36,235 nt of DNA, from positions 1-36,235 of the forward strand of contig NZ_SWKK01000006.1 of the NCBI RefSeq assembly GCF_005144745.1, given 5' to 3'. Shown piece by piece: positions 8,790 to 17,581 of this stretch. The translations under genes and the position numbers were made by a program. Position 1 is the first letter of the stretch. The number at the start of each line of letters is the position of its first letter. The DNA is from Flavobacterium sp. ASW18X. GTDB lineage: Bacteria > Bacteroidota > Bacteroidia > Flavobacteriales > Flavobacteriaceae. A model generated the notes under the pieces. It saw only the letters and a program-made list of their open reading frames with translations. It had not been told where the DNA came from and ran no database searches.

Positions 8790-9812
8790 TTAAAATAACT
8801 CCAATAAACCTGGACCTTGAGTCGCTTCCGTGAATTTTATATCGTTGCTATAGCCATTCCACTCCATAACTTTTACGCGCTCCATGTCATCAATTGCAAT
8901 ATCCCAACCAATGACCCGTACAAAAGGGTATGTTTGATGTAAGGCTTTTACTTTTGAAACCGCCGTATCAAAACCCGGCATAGAGCAATGGGCAAAGGAA
9001 ACCTTGCTATCTGGATGCTTTGCTATTTTTTTCCATTGTACATCATAAGCTATAGAGGAAAAAGTGCCATTATCTAAATTTATGGGTACGCGTATATGGG
9101 ATTTAGACAAAACCGCTGTTTCCCCAGTTCTGCCTAGTCTAACATAGGCGGCTACCAATTTTATTACTCCCGTGTCCAATAAAAGGGTTGTCAATCGTAG
9201 TGTTGCCACATTATCTGGAGTAAATTGATTAAAGAAAGAGTGTTGTTTGATTACCGATTGGAAAACACCGTTCTCTAATTTTGAGATTAGATTTACTCCC
9301 GTAAAATCTTCTTTTAAAAATTGAATCCCCTTTCCTTGCGCTGAATTATCAGGTTTGAACAAAATTTTAGTATGCAAACTAGAAAGATAGGTGCTAAGTT
9401 CTTCTTTTGGCACTACGCGTCCCCCTGGCGTACTGTATACGCCATTTACTTGGTAAAGCACATCGAGCCCCAAATCTTCTTTAAAAACAAAATTATTTAA
9501 ACTTCGCAAAAAAGACACCTTTCCATAATCTCCCTGTATTTGTGGAATTAGTACATTACGATAGTAATTATCCGGAATCCAACCCTCTTTAAAGTCTCCT
9601 GCTACATGCGCATATACCCAAAGCCAAGGAGCGTATGCATTTGATTTTAGAACATCGATGGCATAATCATTGCACCATTTTTTATGCTTTTTTGGTAATG
9701 TACCATATTCTTGTTCTAAACCATTTAAAATACCTTTAGCAATACCATTAGAGATATAATTGTTCCTGGCTACCAGTGCTTTTTGCAATGTGTTTTTGAT
9801 ACGATTAACCAT
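8790..9812 (-). CDS. Sugar-transfer-associated ATP-grasp protein
   Basis: This 340-residue protein has the ATP-grasp architecture of the family Pfam calls ATPgrasp_ST. Lys153 in ILFKPDNSAQGKGI and the glycine-rich loop after it fit ATP binding. Asp304 in VIGWDIAI, with Glu317 and Asn319 in MEWNGYS, fits the metal-binding pair. ATP-grasp enzymes couple ATP hydrolysis to joining a carboxylate to an amine or other nucleophile through an acyl phosphate. In capsule loci this family is presumed to attach a non-sugar acid or amino acid to the glycan, but no substrate is established. The gene lies 15 bases after a CapK/PaaK-like adenylate-forming enzyme, hinting at a joint modification step. Confidence 0.85.
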   Translation of the reverse strand: MVNRIKNTLQKALVARNNYISNGIAKGILNGLEQEYGTLPKKHKKWCNDYAIDVLKSNAYAPWLWVYAHVAGDFKEGWIPDNYYRNVLIPQIQGDYGKVSFLRSLNNFVFKEDLGLDVLYQVNGVYSTPGGRVVPKEELSTYLSSLHTKILFKPDNSAQGKGIQFLKEDFTGVNLISKLENGVFQSVIKQHSFFNQFTPDNVATLRLTTLLLDTGVIKLVAAYVRLGRTGETAVLSKSHIRVPINLDNGTFSSIAYDVQWKKIAKHPDSKVSFAHCSMPGFDTAVSKVKALHQTYPFVRVIGWDIAIDDMERVKVMEWNGYSNDIKFTEATQGPGLLELF

Positions 9813-9827
9813 TAGGTATTTTTACCT

Positions 9828-11153
9828 CTAAAGATGACTTACGATTAAAGGTGTTTTAGCATTTTTGCGTTCTATTACAGCAACGCGTTCTATCTTTATT
9901 TTAAACTCCTTTCTAGCTCTAAGCTCTAATTGTTCTGCTATAAGTAAGCTAGCCTGCTGCGCACTTTCTAAAGCTCTAGGAATATAATATAAGCTAACTT
10001 GGTCTATTTTATGTTGTACCAATTGTACATGTTTAAAATGTTTCATATGCCCCTTAAACATCGCCATAACATGTTCGCCTTTTATGGTTAAGCCCGAAGA
10101 GGTTTTTAATACAAACGCTTGGCGTCCTTTAACATTTTCCATTAACGGTAATGTTCTACCACAAGCACAGGAGGAATCTAGATACTTGCCCTCATCCCCA
10201 ATGTCATAACGGATTAGTGGAAATACGTAATTGGTCAAATCGGTCAATAATATGCGCCCCGTAGTATTGGGGGGAACGGGCTGGTTTTTTTCATCTACAA
10301 ATTCTACAAATACGCGATCGTGCATCATGTGCAGTCCGTTTTGTTCCGGGCATTCTGCTGCAATCAATAGAATTTCGGTATTGCCGTATTGATCACAGAC
10401 CGGGGCGCCAAAGGCTTTTTCCATGAGTTCCCGCTGTTCGGGAAATAAGGGTGCCGAAGTGACCCAAACCACTTTTGGGGCATGTAATTGAATATTATGA
10501 TCCAAGACATACAACGCAAACTCAAAGACCACATCTACATAGCCCTGAAGCAAGGCAGGTTTTATGTTGTTAAAACGTTTTACAAAAGTGTCTAATTTCT
10601 TCTGATTAAGGTCTGCAGCGGCTAAAAAGACCCGTTGGGTGGGCCACCATCTAAACGCACTCAATACTTCTTCCCAAAACGGTTTCTTAAAACGGTAGAT
10701 AAAGGCCTGGTTTTCCCACGGTTGTACGCCCCACCATTCTAAAATACGCCACCGTATGGGCGTTTCTGGATTCCGTTGGTCGTGCATTACCGTTATTGAT
10801 GGGCCTGTACTCCCAGACGTTTTGGCGGTTCTTCTACGGACACCTTTATAGTTGTTAATCCGTATGGTATTGAAATTAGCACGTAACGCCTCCCGAGTCA
10901 ATACGGGTAATGCTGTAAAATCTTTATCCGTATCTACAGTCAAGGTCTTACCAGCATTATCCGTATATAATTTTTTATAAAATGGAGAATGTGTTACGGC
11001 ATGTTGTACCAACAACTTCCGCTGTTCTAAATTGTAGGCCTGTAGGTCTGTATGCTTTTCGGTTTGTTTGGTTTTCTGGTACACCTTCCACAAACGGGGC
11101 ATCAGTACCTTAGTTTTCAAATTAAAAAGCTGTTTAGAAAATAATTTGGTCAT
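9828..11153 (-). CDS. CapK/PaaK-like adenylate-forming enzyme
   Basis: This 441-residue protein of the phenylacetate-CoA ligase / coenzyme F390 synthetase / CapK group has a P-loop-like AMP-forming signature, TSGSTG, at residues 112-117. A QYGNTE motif sits in the middle of the protein, and RYDIGDEG followed by CACGRTLP matches the later adenylation motifs and the Cys-rich turn of PaaK. Such enzymes activate a carboxylic acid as its adenylate, often on to CoA. Capsule-locus members have no proven substrate. Here it precedes the ATP-grasp gene by 15 bases, so a decoration of the polysaccharide by an activated acid is the most reasonable guess. A 96-base gap separates it from the next gene downstream of the WcaI-like transferase. 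Confidence 0.87.
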   Translation of the reverse strand: MTKLFSKQLFNLKTKVLMPRLWKVYQKTKQTEKHTDLQAYNLEQRKLLVQHAVTHSPFYKKLYTDNAGKTLTVDTDKDFTALPVLTREALRANFNTIRINNYKGVRRRTAKTSGSTGPSITVMHDQRNPETPIRWRILEWWGVQPWENQAFIYRFKKPFWEEVLSAFRWWPTQRVFLAAADLNQKKLDTFVKRFNNIKPALLQGYVDVVFEFALYVLDHNIQLHAPKVVWVTSAPLFPEQRELMEKAFGAPVCDQYGNTEILLIAAECPEQNGLHMMHDRVFVEFVDEKNQPVPPNTTGRILLTDLTNYVFPLIRYDIGDEGKYLDSSCACGRTLPLMENVKGRQAFVLKTSSGLTIKGEHVMAMFKGHMKHFKHVQLVQHKIDQVSLYYIPRALESAQQASLLIAEQLELRARKEFKIKIERVAVIERKNAKTPLIVSHL

Positions 11154-11249
11154 AAAATAAAACTTCCATATTCTCTGGGGTAAGAATTCTTGTTAGTAAT
11201 GGGTTTGGTATTTTGTTGGAGTTCAAGGTCTGGCTTGGGGTCCTCCATG

Positions 11250-12494
11250 CTATAATTGGGCTTCAAAAGCTTGCATAATGGTATGCTTATTCAAATAGGC
11301 TTCCGCATAGCCACGTGCATTTGCGCTTAGTAAAGTTAAATTTTTAGTGGCATACGCCTCTGCAATGCCCTTTTCTAAAGCGCCTTGGTCTTCCGCCTTC
11401 ACCAAAATTCCCATATGGTGCTCTTGAATCACCTTATGTAAGGTAGCTTCTGGATTAGCAGTCACCAAGGCTACTCCACCAACGGCTAAAATTGTCGTTA
11501 ACTTGGAGGGCATCACCAAATCGCTCGCCTTTTCTTTTTGTATCACCAAATGCAAATCGGCCATATTTAAAAAGGCGTTAAAATCTTCTTTTGGTTGTAG
11601 GGGTAAAAAACGGAGGTTGTCTAATCCTAGCTGTGTCGCTTTTTCTTGCAATACGGCTTTGTAGGGCCCAGTACCGCAAATGATAAATTGTAACCCTTGA
11701 TAACTTTTTAGATTTTGGGCTGCGGTTAAAATAGCTTCTAGCCCCTGTTTCTCGCCAATGGCACCAGAGTATAGCACCACAAAATCCGATTCCTCACCGC
11801 CAAATTTACTTTTTAGTCCTGTTTTATCGGCAATAGGTTTAAAAAATTCGGTCTCCGTCCAATTGGGAAAAAACGTTAAAGGGTGTTTTGTTTTTTTCGC
11901 AATACGCGCTAACATCCCGTCAGAAATACTGCTCACTACATCCGCTTGTTTAAAAATAAAGCCTTCCAAGCCAAACAGGACCTTTAAAATAGCCTTATTG
12001 GTAATCATTCCTAAGTCTTGTGCGGCTTCTATTTGCAAATCTTGTATGTGGTACCATAGTTTTGCGTTCTTCAACCCTTTGTATACCACACCCAACAGCC
12101 CAAACTGAAAGGAGGGGGCTACCGTCAACACCCAATCGTATTTTTTAGCAAAAAGCAGTTTGAGTATATACAAGCTTGCCGTGATGCTAAACGAGGTATC
12201 TACTAAAATACGCTTTAATCCTGATGGTGCACTAGGCACGTACATGGGGCAACGTACTACGGTAAGTTTGCCACCAGTGGCGTACTCCTTTACCTCTTTA
12301 GTATACCAAAACCGTTTGCTACGGTAAGGGGCTTGCACCTTCCAATACGGATAGTACGGATAAGCGGTTAGCACTTTGCAATCGTGCCCTTCTTGTGCCA
12401 ACCATTCCATCATCTCTCCCGAGTATTTACCAATCCCAGTCAATTCTGGTGCAAAATTATAGCCGATGAGTAAGATTCTTTTTTTAGTATTCAA
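11250..12494 (-). CDS. WcaI-like glycosyltransferase family 4
   Basis: This 414-residue GT4 enzyme opens with ILLIGYNFAPELTGIGKYSGEM and PYYPYWKV, the hallmark N-terminus of the colanic-acid WcaI family. The donor half includes VVLYSGAIGEKQGLE and a C-terminal part in which the EX7E region is atypical (VIQKEKASDLVMPSKLTTIL), as is usual in this family. WcaI-type enzymes add a sugar, fucose or mannose-type in known systems, during repeat-unit assembly at the cytoplasmic face. The gene lies three bases after the VanZ-like gene. The fucose route encoded at the head of the operon makes GDP-fucose a candidate donor (inference). Confidence 0.88.
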   Translation of the reverse strand: MNTKKRILLIGYNFAPELTGIGKYSGEMMEWLAQEGHDCKVLTAYPYYPYWKVQAPYRSKRFWYTKEVKEYATGGKLTVVRCPMYVPSAPSGLKRILVDTSFSITASLYILKLLFAKKYDWVLTVAPSFQFGLLGVVYKGLKNAKLWYHIQDLQIEAAQDLGMITNKAILKVLFGLEGFIFKQADVVSSISDGMLARIAKKTKHPLTFFPNWTETEFFKPIADKTGLKSKFGGEESDFVVLYSGAIGEKQGLEAILTAAQNLKSYQGLQFIICGTGPYKAVLQEKATQLGLDNLRFLPLQPKEDFNAFLNMADLHLVIQKEKASDLVMPSKLTTILAVGGVALVTANPEATLHKVIQEHHMGILVKAEDQGALEKGIAEAYATKNLTLLSANARGYAEAYLNKHTIMQAFEAQL

Positions 12495-12497
12495 CTG

Positions 12498-12917
12498 TTA
12501 GTCTTTAATCTGTTTGATTTTCCATAACATCAGCGGAAAAAATAAGCCAAAAGCGGCCCCCATAATACCCCAAAGCATATCCATAATGTCCAGGTCTCTG
12601 GTTGGGATAAAGAATTGCCCAAATTCTGCCAAAGCTACCACAAAAGCCAGCGCCATCCATGCCCACAACCAATGAATCAGCAGTGTTGCTTTGCTGCTTA
12701 ATAGAAATGCTCCAAATACTAATCCTAAAAAAATAAAGGGTACCGCAGTGCGTATTTGATTATTTTCCTCTTCATCTGCCCATCGAATAAGAGGTTCTGG
12801 CAGCCAAGACCATTCCCCAACGTTAGGATTTCCTTTCCAACTCAAGACGATAATTAAAAAGGTTCCTATGGTGATACAACCCAAGAGAATGGGATTTAAA
12901 CGAAGCCGACTACGCAT
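12498..12917 (-). CDS. VanZ-like small membrane protein
   Basis: I place the start at the ATG at 12917, giving 139 residues. It has GGAG about eight bases upstream and overlaps the preceding transferase by only eight bases, whereas an ATG at 12986 would overlap by 77. The protein is mostly four hydrophobic segments. The signature AEFGQFFIPTRDLDIMDMLWGIMGAAFG matches the VanZ family pattern of E-x-x-Q...R...D..D...G. VanZ-family proteins are poorly understood; in vancomycin and teicoplanin clusters one confers low-level teicoplanin resistance. Similar genes often sit inside Bacteroidota polysaccharide operons. No enzymatic role can be claimed here. Confidence 0.8.
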   Translation of the reverse strand: MRSRLRLNPILLGCITIGTFLIIVLSWKGNPNVGEWSWLPEPLIRWADEEENNQIRTAVPFIFLGLVFGAFLLSSKATLLIHWLWAWMALAFVVALAEFGQFFIPTRDLDIMDMLWGIMGAAFGLFFPLMLWKIKQIKD

Positions 12918-14076
12918 AATCAGCTCCAATTTTGTTGTAAACATTGAGTATTTGTGGCCCAATGGTTTCCGCTCTAAAGTTGGCAACGTGTTCTTTTGCC
13001 TTGTGTTTAAATTGCGTTAATGCGTCTGGAGATAAATCTATAACTTCTTTTACCTGTTCGGCTACCTGTTGAGCCCATTCCTCTTCACTACTAAATTCTC
13101 TTGCAGTAGGTATATACCAAGACAATTCCCCGCCCACTTCGGTCATGGGACCTGTATTCGTGGTAATTACAGGGCAACCACAGGCTAGCGCTTCTATAAT
13201 GGGATAGCCGAAGCCTTCTGCAAGCGAAGGGAATAAAAATACATTTGCAGCCTGATAGGCATTGACCAGTACTTGGTCCGTGACTTTGGTTAAAAAATAA
13301 ATATCGTCAGAAAATCCAGAATGCGCTTTAGCTGCCTGCATAGCAACAGTAGGCGCTGACCCTATCATGACCAATTTTAAAGGTGTTCCATATTTTTCTT
13401 TGTATGCGGTGAAAACTTGCAACACGCCTACCCTATTTTTATAAAAGGTATTCCCGCCTACATGCAATACAAAACCACCGGCTAAGGAAGTATGTACTTC
13501 TCGTTCCAATATCTTTAGTGCCGTTGCTAGATTCCCTGGACGGAATTGTTCATCTACTGCATTGTAAATTTGTGCACTGGTCTGAGGGGCTTTGGGCAAA
13601 AATTGATGCAATTCTTGCTGTGTATGTTTTGAGATGGAAATAAAATGTTTCCCCTGACTAAAGCCCTTTCGAATCAAATTTTGGTACAGTTTTCCGGTTT
13701 TCCCCACCTGGTTTTTAGCGTACCTACCCAAGGTAGATTTTAAGGCAATAAAATCATGGCAATGAATGACGTGCGGTTTGTTTTTGACGAAGGGAACATA
13801 CAACCCTAAGGCTTGATCTAAAACGATATAAAATACCTTTTCTTTTGTAAACGTGGTTTTACACCATAATGCGATCCCAAATAGGATGTAAATATCTATA
13901 TACCGTAGCCATTTATATACCCCCTTAGTATTATAGCTTTTAGATAAATACAGCCTAGGACCTAACAATGCTACCTCATAGGCCTGCTGTTCCAACGTAG
14001 CTTTAAGCAAGCTAGCATACCGCTGCATACTGTAACCTAGCCCTCCTTTTTGGTGAATAATAATTCGAAAAATCAT
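12910..14076 (-). CDS. Glycosyltransferase family 4 (GT-B)
   Basis: This 388-residue GT-B glycosyltransferase has IIHQKGGLGYSMQRYA near the N-terminus as the acceptor-side glycine loop and HVIHCHDFIALKS in mid N-domain. ISISKHTQQEL marks the linker. The donor domain has GFVLHVGGNTFYKNRVGVL and the EX7E motif in PSLAEGFGYPIIEALACGCPVI. This is the standard RfaB-like layout. It acts on the lipid-linked intermediate at the inner membrane; specificity is unknown. Its last codons overlap the VanZ start, and it follows the acyltransferase gene by nine bases. Confidence 0.9.
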   Translation of the reverse strand: MIFRIIIHQKGGLGYSMQRYASLLKATLEQQAYEVALLGPRLYLSKSYNTKGVYKWLRYIDIYILFGIALWCKTTFTKEKVFYIVLDQALGLYVPFVKNKPHVIHCHDFIALKSTLGRYAKNQVGKTGKLYQNLIRKGFSQGKHFISISKHTQQELHQFLPKAPQTSAQIYNAVDEQFRPGNLATALKILEREVHTSLAGGFVLHVGGNTFYKNRVGVLQVFTAYKEKYGTPLKLVMIGSAPTVAMQAAKAHSGFSDDIYFLTKVTDQVLVNAYQAANVFLFPSLAEGFGYPIIEALACGCPVITTNTGPMTEVGGELSWYIPTAREFSSEEEWAQQVAEQVKEVIDLSPDALTQFKHKAKEHVANFRAETIGPQILNVYNKIGADYA

Positions 14077-14085
14077 AATGACGAT

Positions 14086-15021
14086 TTACGCTTCACCCAG
14101 AAAATACTTTTTTGTGAATAGATTACGTCTTAACAAATAATAAATTAGTATAGGTAATAATACAGCAATAGCAAGTATATACCATTGATTAACTCCAGAA
14201 TCATAGTAAAGTATAGCATAGCGAATTGGCAAATGCAAATACATAATAACCAAGGAGGCTTTACCTATGACTGAAAAAAGTTTAAAGTTCAATTTAGTTT
14301 TAAATAAAGTAACCATACAAAATGCGGAAATAACACTGAATATAAAGCCCAGAACTGGAAAACCATAGTCTGTATTATTGAGCCTAGTATACATACCTTC
14401 AATTAGGAACGTAGATAATAAATATATAAATATTAAAATAGGTATTGAAAAAAACCATGAAAACCTTACGGATTCTCCATACTTTTTAAATAAATAGCCC
14501 ATAAAAAACAAAGGGCAAGTATAAAAACATACATTAATATTCCACGGAATATTAAATCTGTTAAAGTAAAATTGATTAATGTAAGCTATCATTAAGAATA
14601 CTATCATAATTATAGCTATTTTACTATCCTTAAAACCTTTAAATAAATTAAATACTTGTTGTGTAAAAAATAGACACGTTATAAACCAAAATACGCCTGT
14701 CCAAGAATAAGTATAAGGTCCGCCCAAGATTAGCCTAACAAAATACTCCATTAAAGACTTGTCTTCCAGATACATTTGTATGGCTAAAATGGGTATTAAA
14801 TAAATAAAGTACGGGATAATTAAACTCTTCAATTTGTATACAAAATAATCTTTTTTTGGTTTGAATTTAAATAAGAACCCACTGATCATGAAAAAAGTTG
14901 GCATCCGCATGATTGAATTAAAGGTATTGTCAACTGAACCGTCCACGATAATATGACCCATAGCCACTAGAACAATCATGAGCCCTCTCAAATTATCAAT
15001 CCATAAAAAACGTTTTTTCAT
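14086..15021 (-). CDS. Acyltransferase family 3 membrane protein
   Basis: This 311-residue protein starts KKRFLWIDNLRGLMIVLVAMGHI, the signature of membrane acyltransferase-3 (OafA/WecH/NolL) proteins. Arg12 and His23 are the conserved residues expected at the active site, and about ten hydrophobic segments follow. Such enzymes O-acetylate, or more rarely otherwise acylate, sugars at or across the inner membrane. It lies between the Wzy-like polymerase and a glycosyltransferase, spaced by eight or nine bases on each side. It is one of three separate acylation activities in this locus. The gene is AT-rich, like the block 14086-22130 as a whole. Confidence 0.87.
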   Translation of the reverse strand: MKKRFLWIDNLRGLMIVLVAMGHIIVDGSVDNTFNSIMRMPTFFMISGFLFKFKPKKDYFVYKLKSLIIPYFIYLIPILAIQMYLEDKSLMEYFVRLILGGPYTYSWTGVFWFITCLFFTQQVFNLFKGFKDSKIAIIMIVFLMIAYINQFYFNRFNIPWNINVCFYTCPLFFMGYLFKKYGESVRFSWFFSIPILIFIYLLSTFLIEGMYTRLNNTDYGFPVLGFIFSVISAFCMVTLFKTKLNFKLFSVIGKASLVIMYLHLPIRYAILYYDSGVNQWYILAIAVLLPILIYYLLRRNLFTKKYFLGEA

Positions 15022-15029
15022 ATAGTTTT

Positions 15030-16547
15030 CTAGTTCCTTCTAAATAATCGAAGAAGCATATTGATGAAATAAAAAACCACCAAATAAGTAAATAAATCCT
15101 GAACATAATCCCGTAGCAGATAACCAAAATCTGCAATAATACCCCCAGCGTTTCTATAGAATCCTAAAAAACCAAAAATGCTCATTAATGCAAATGGTGC
15201 ATAAATAATTGTTTCCTTTTTATAATAACTAAACCAATTAGTAAGCTTAAAAACGAAAAATAATGTTATAAACTGTATGGGAAAATACCAATAGCCAAAT
15301 GTTGCTAGCCCGTCACCTAAATGACTTGTAACCCGATAACCACCAAGTCCTTTTCCATACAATAAGTCACCTCGAGAAAATCTCAATGCATCCTTATCCA
15401 AATCGATGTTAACAAAACGTAAAAACGGGTTTGGAAAAAGGGCCAACAATTTTTGATAAAGATTTTCTTGCATAAAAATATTACCATAACCACGTTGATT
15501 AGCATAATACAAGGTTTGATCTGTAATCCGCATATTAGCATATCGGTTAAGCATAAAATTATCCAAATAATTTTCTGTCCATCCATCTTGATATGATAAC
15601 AGTTGTTCTTGAGCTCTTTCTTTTGTTTCTCTCAAGCGTTCCATTTTTTGAGAATCTATTAAAGTTTCCCATGTTTTTACAAACAACTCTTGTCGGCTGA
15701 CGCTCTCTCGAAATTGACGGTTATATAAAATAGCTAACGAGATATTACTAAATACTTGTAAAAGTAAATAAATACCAAATCCATACGCTATAATTTTGTG
15801 TATAGGAAATATTGCTTTTAAACTAACCTTTTCAGTGATTAAGTATAAGACAAACAATAAACCCAGCACACCTAAGGGTTTTATAATACCTTCTCGACTA
15901 TTAGATGCAATACCTAGGAGTACAATGAATATAATATATAGGTAAACCCATCTACCATTAGCATACTTATAATTTAACAGACTAGGAAATGCCAAAAGAC
16001 ATGGGGCATACATGAAATATTTGATAGAATTCAAAAATTTGCCCCCAACATCACCAGTTTCTACTTCACCAGCTCCCAAAGAATATGTGGTAACAGCTAG
16101 GCCTAAAAATCCCATGCACCAAAAAACTTGTGGATGTACATGAAAAAACCCCATTTGATATAAGGTATTTTGGATAGGATTATTCCTAAAATCCTTTTTG
16201 ATGGGGCATGCTATATAGAATGCTAGACCCGCCATTAACATCCAAAAAGTTTCTCCTATAAATGTGGTAAAAGGATTTTCAAAACCATAGGTTATAGGTT
16301 TGTACTCTAACAGTGTTGCTATAAGCGGTAAATACCTATACATAAACATTGAGAAAAAAAGCAAAAAACTAAAAGGGTAACGTAATACATAAGCGGTCTT
16401 TAAAAAATATTGAAAAATGATATATGCAACCACCGCCATTAAGCAACCATAAAAATTGGCAACGCTAGGAAACAATAGCATTTCTCCTATTATAGCAATA
16501 ACTAATAGTACTCCTAAAATTTTCTTTAAGTCTTGTAACAAAAACAT
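15030..16547 (-). CDS. wzy: Wzy-like O-antigen/capsule polymerase (putative)
   Basis: This 505-residue polytopic membrane protein has roughly ten to twelve hydrophobic segments and a long hydrophilic loop at about residues 275-420, followed by further membrane spans. It has no recognised soluble domain. Wzy polymerases share topology rather than sequence, so the call rests on length, topology, the large loop and position in a locus that also has Wzx and Wzc. If correct, it joins repeat units on undecaprenyl diphosphate at the periplasmic face. It follows the CgeB-like gene by two bases. An alternative is another membrane protein of unknown role, but no better polymerase candidate exists in the window. 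Confidence 0.7.
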   Translation of the reverse strand: MFLLQDLKKILGVLLVIAIIGEMLLFPSVANFYGCLMAVVAYIIFQYFLKTAYVLRYPFSFLLFFSMFMYRYLPLIATLLEYKPITYGFENPFTTFIGETFWMLMAGLAFYIACPIKKDFRNNPIQNTLYQMGFFHVHPQVFWCMGFLGLAVTTYSLGAGEVETGDVGGKFLNSIKYFMYAPCLLAFPSLLNYKYANGRWVYLYIIFIVLLGIASNSREGIIKPLGVLGLLFVLYLITEKVSLKAIFPIHKIIAYGFGIYLLLQVFSNISLAILYNRQFRESVSRQELFVKTWETLIDSQKMERLRETKERAQEQLLSYQDGWTENYLDNFMLNRYANMRITDQTLYYANQRGYGNIFMQENLYQKLLALFPNPFLRFVNIDLDKDALRFSRGDLLYGKGLGGYRVTSHLGDGLATFGYWYFPIQFITLFFVFKLTNWFSYYKKETIIYAPFALMSIFGFLGFYRNAGGIIADFGYLLRDYVQDLFTYLVVFYFINMLLRLFRRN

Positions 16548-16549
16548 AG

Positions 16550-17581
16550 TTAAACCATTGCTTTTTCTATCATTTTTTTAACCCCAGCTTCATTGGAATA
16601 ACCTGAACTTTTGCATCGTTCTAAGCCTGCCTCTGCTAAACTATTGCGTTTTGGAATATTATTTAAATAATAGGTGCAAAGCTCCAATAGTTCCTCATTA
16701 GAAGAAAAGAAAGCAGCCTCTTCTCCTTCTTTAAACAAATCTAAATGTTCGGCTGTACGTTCCGCCATCATAAAACCACCACATGCAGGGATTTCCATAG
16801 TACGTGTGGTTTGCTGGTCGTAGTTTATTTTTCTTAGAAAACACAAACATATAGTAAATGCTTGCAACGCTTTTGAATAATCTTCTGAAAAAACACCAGA
16901 TAAGATGGTTAAGTTGGGTGCGTAATTTTTATAATGATTCCATTCACCATCACCAAAAACCTTAACGTTAATTCCGTTATCCACTAGAAACAAAATGCTA
17001 GCACAGCGCTCTTGTTCCCAAGCACCCACGAAGCCCACATCTGCACCGAAATATTCTTTCTCCGAATTCGTCAAAGTTCTAGGATAATGAAACGAAGATT
17101 CGTACAGATTATGTTTAAAAATTACTTTCTTTGCTCCTAGTCTTTTTAAATCTTCTAGAATATAAGATTTATTGGTAAATACCACGTCATACAAGCTTAT
17201 TCCGTCTAAATACTGCTGACTTTGGTTGTGGCGCAATGCCATATTATCGGGAGAATAACTAACCAATTTGCAGTTAGGCAATTTAAATTTGATGAACTCT
17301 AAAGTACTAGGGTTTACCGTAACTCCCTTATCTATCCAAACCAAGTCGTAACTATTTTTATCCACTAGCTTTTTTATGGTTTTGTTAGCATTTGAAGCAT
17401 CAGGCAATCCAATAGGCAATCCCTTTTGAAATAAATGATAGGCTATTTTGTACTTAAATGAGGTTTTACCATTACCTAAATCCACCGCATCTATATGCTT
17501 GGCATTTTTTTCTAAAGCCCAATGCCTGTGTAACGAAGTGTTGCTAACTCTTGAGAACCAACCAATGGATAAAATTTTCAT
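16550..17581 (-). CDS. CgeB-like glycosyltransferase
   Basis: This 343-residue protein resembles the spore-coat CgeB/YkvP group of GT-B transferases (Glyco_trans_1_2 C-terminal domain). Landmarks are DLVWIDKG (about 80-87), KLVSYSPDNM (115-124), DVGFVGAWEQERC and the C-terminal TTRTMEIPACGGFMMAERT. This last one is the family's form of the catalytic loop, with Glu in RTMEIPACGG. It likely adds one sugar to the repeat. It directly abuts the GT32 gene with no spacer. Donor and linkage are unknown. Confidence 0.83.
   Translation of the reverse strand: MKILSIGWFSRVSNTSLHRHWALEKNAKHIDAVDLGNGKTSFKYKIAYHLFQKGLPIGLPDASNANKTIKKLVDKNSYDLVWIDKGVTVNPSTLEFIKFKLPNCKLVSYSPDNMALRHNQSQQYLDGISLYDVVFTNKSYILEDLKRLGAKKVIFKHNLYESSFHYPRTLTNSEKEYFGADVGFVGAWEQERCASILFLVDNGINVKVFGDGEWNHYKNYAPNLTILSGVFSEDYSKALQAFTICLCFLRKINYDQQTTRTMEIPACGGFMMAERTAEHLDLFKEGEEAAFFSSNEELLELCTYYLNNIPKRNSLAEAGLERCKSSGYSNEAGVKKMIEKAMV

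Noticed and set aside
11182-11191. Ten-base palindrome AAGAATTCTT between the CapK-like and WcaI-like genes
   Set aside because: Too short and too AT-rich to be informative, and no promoter elements are near it.
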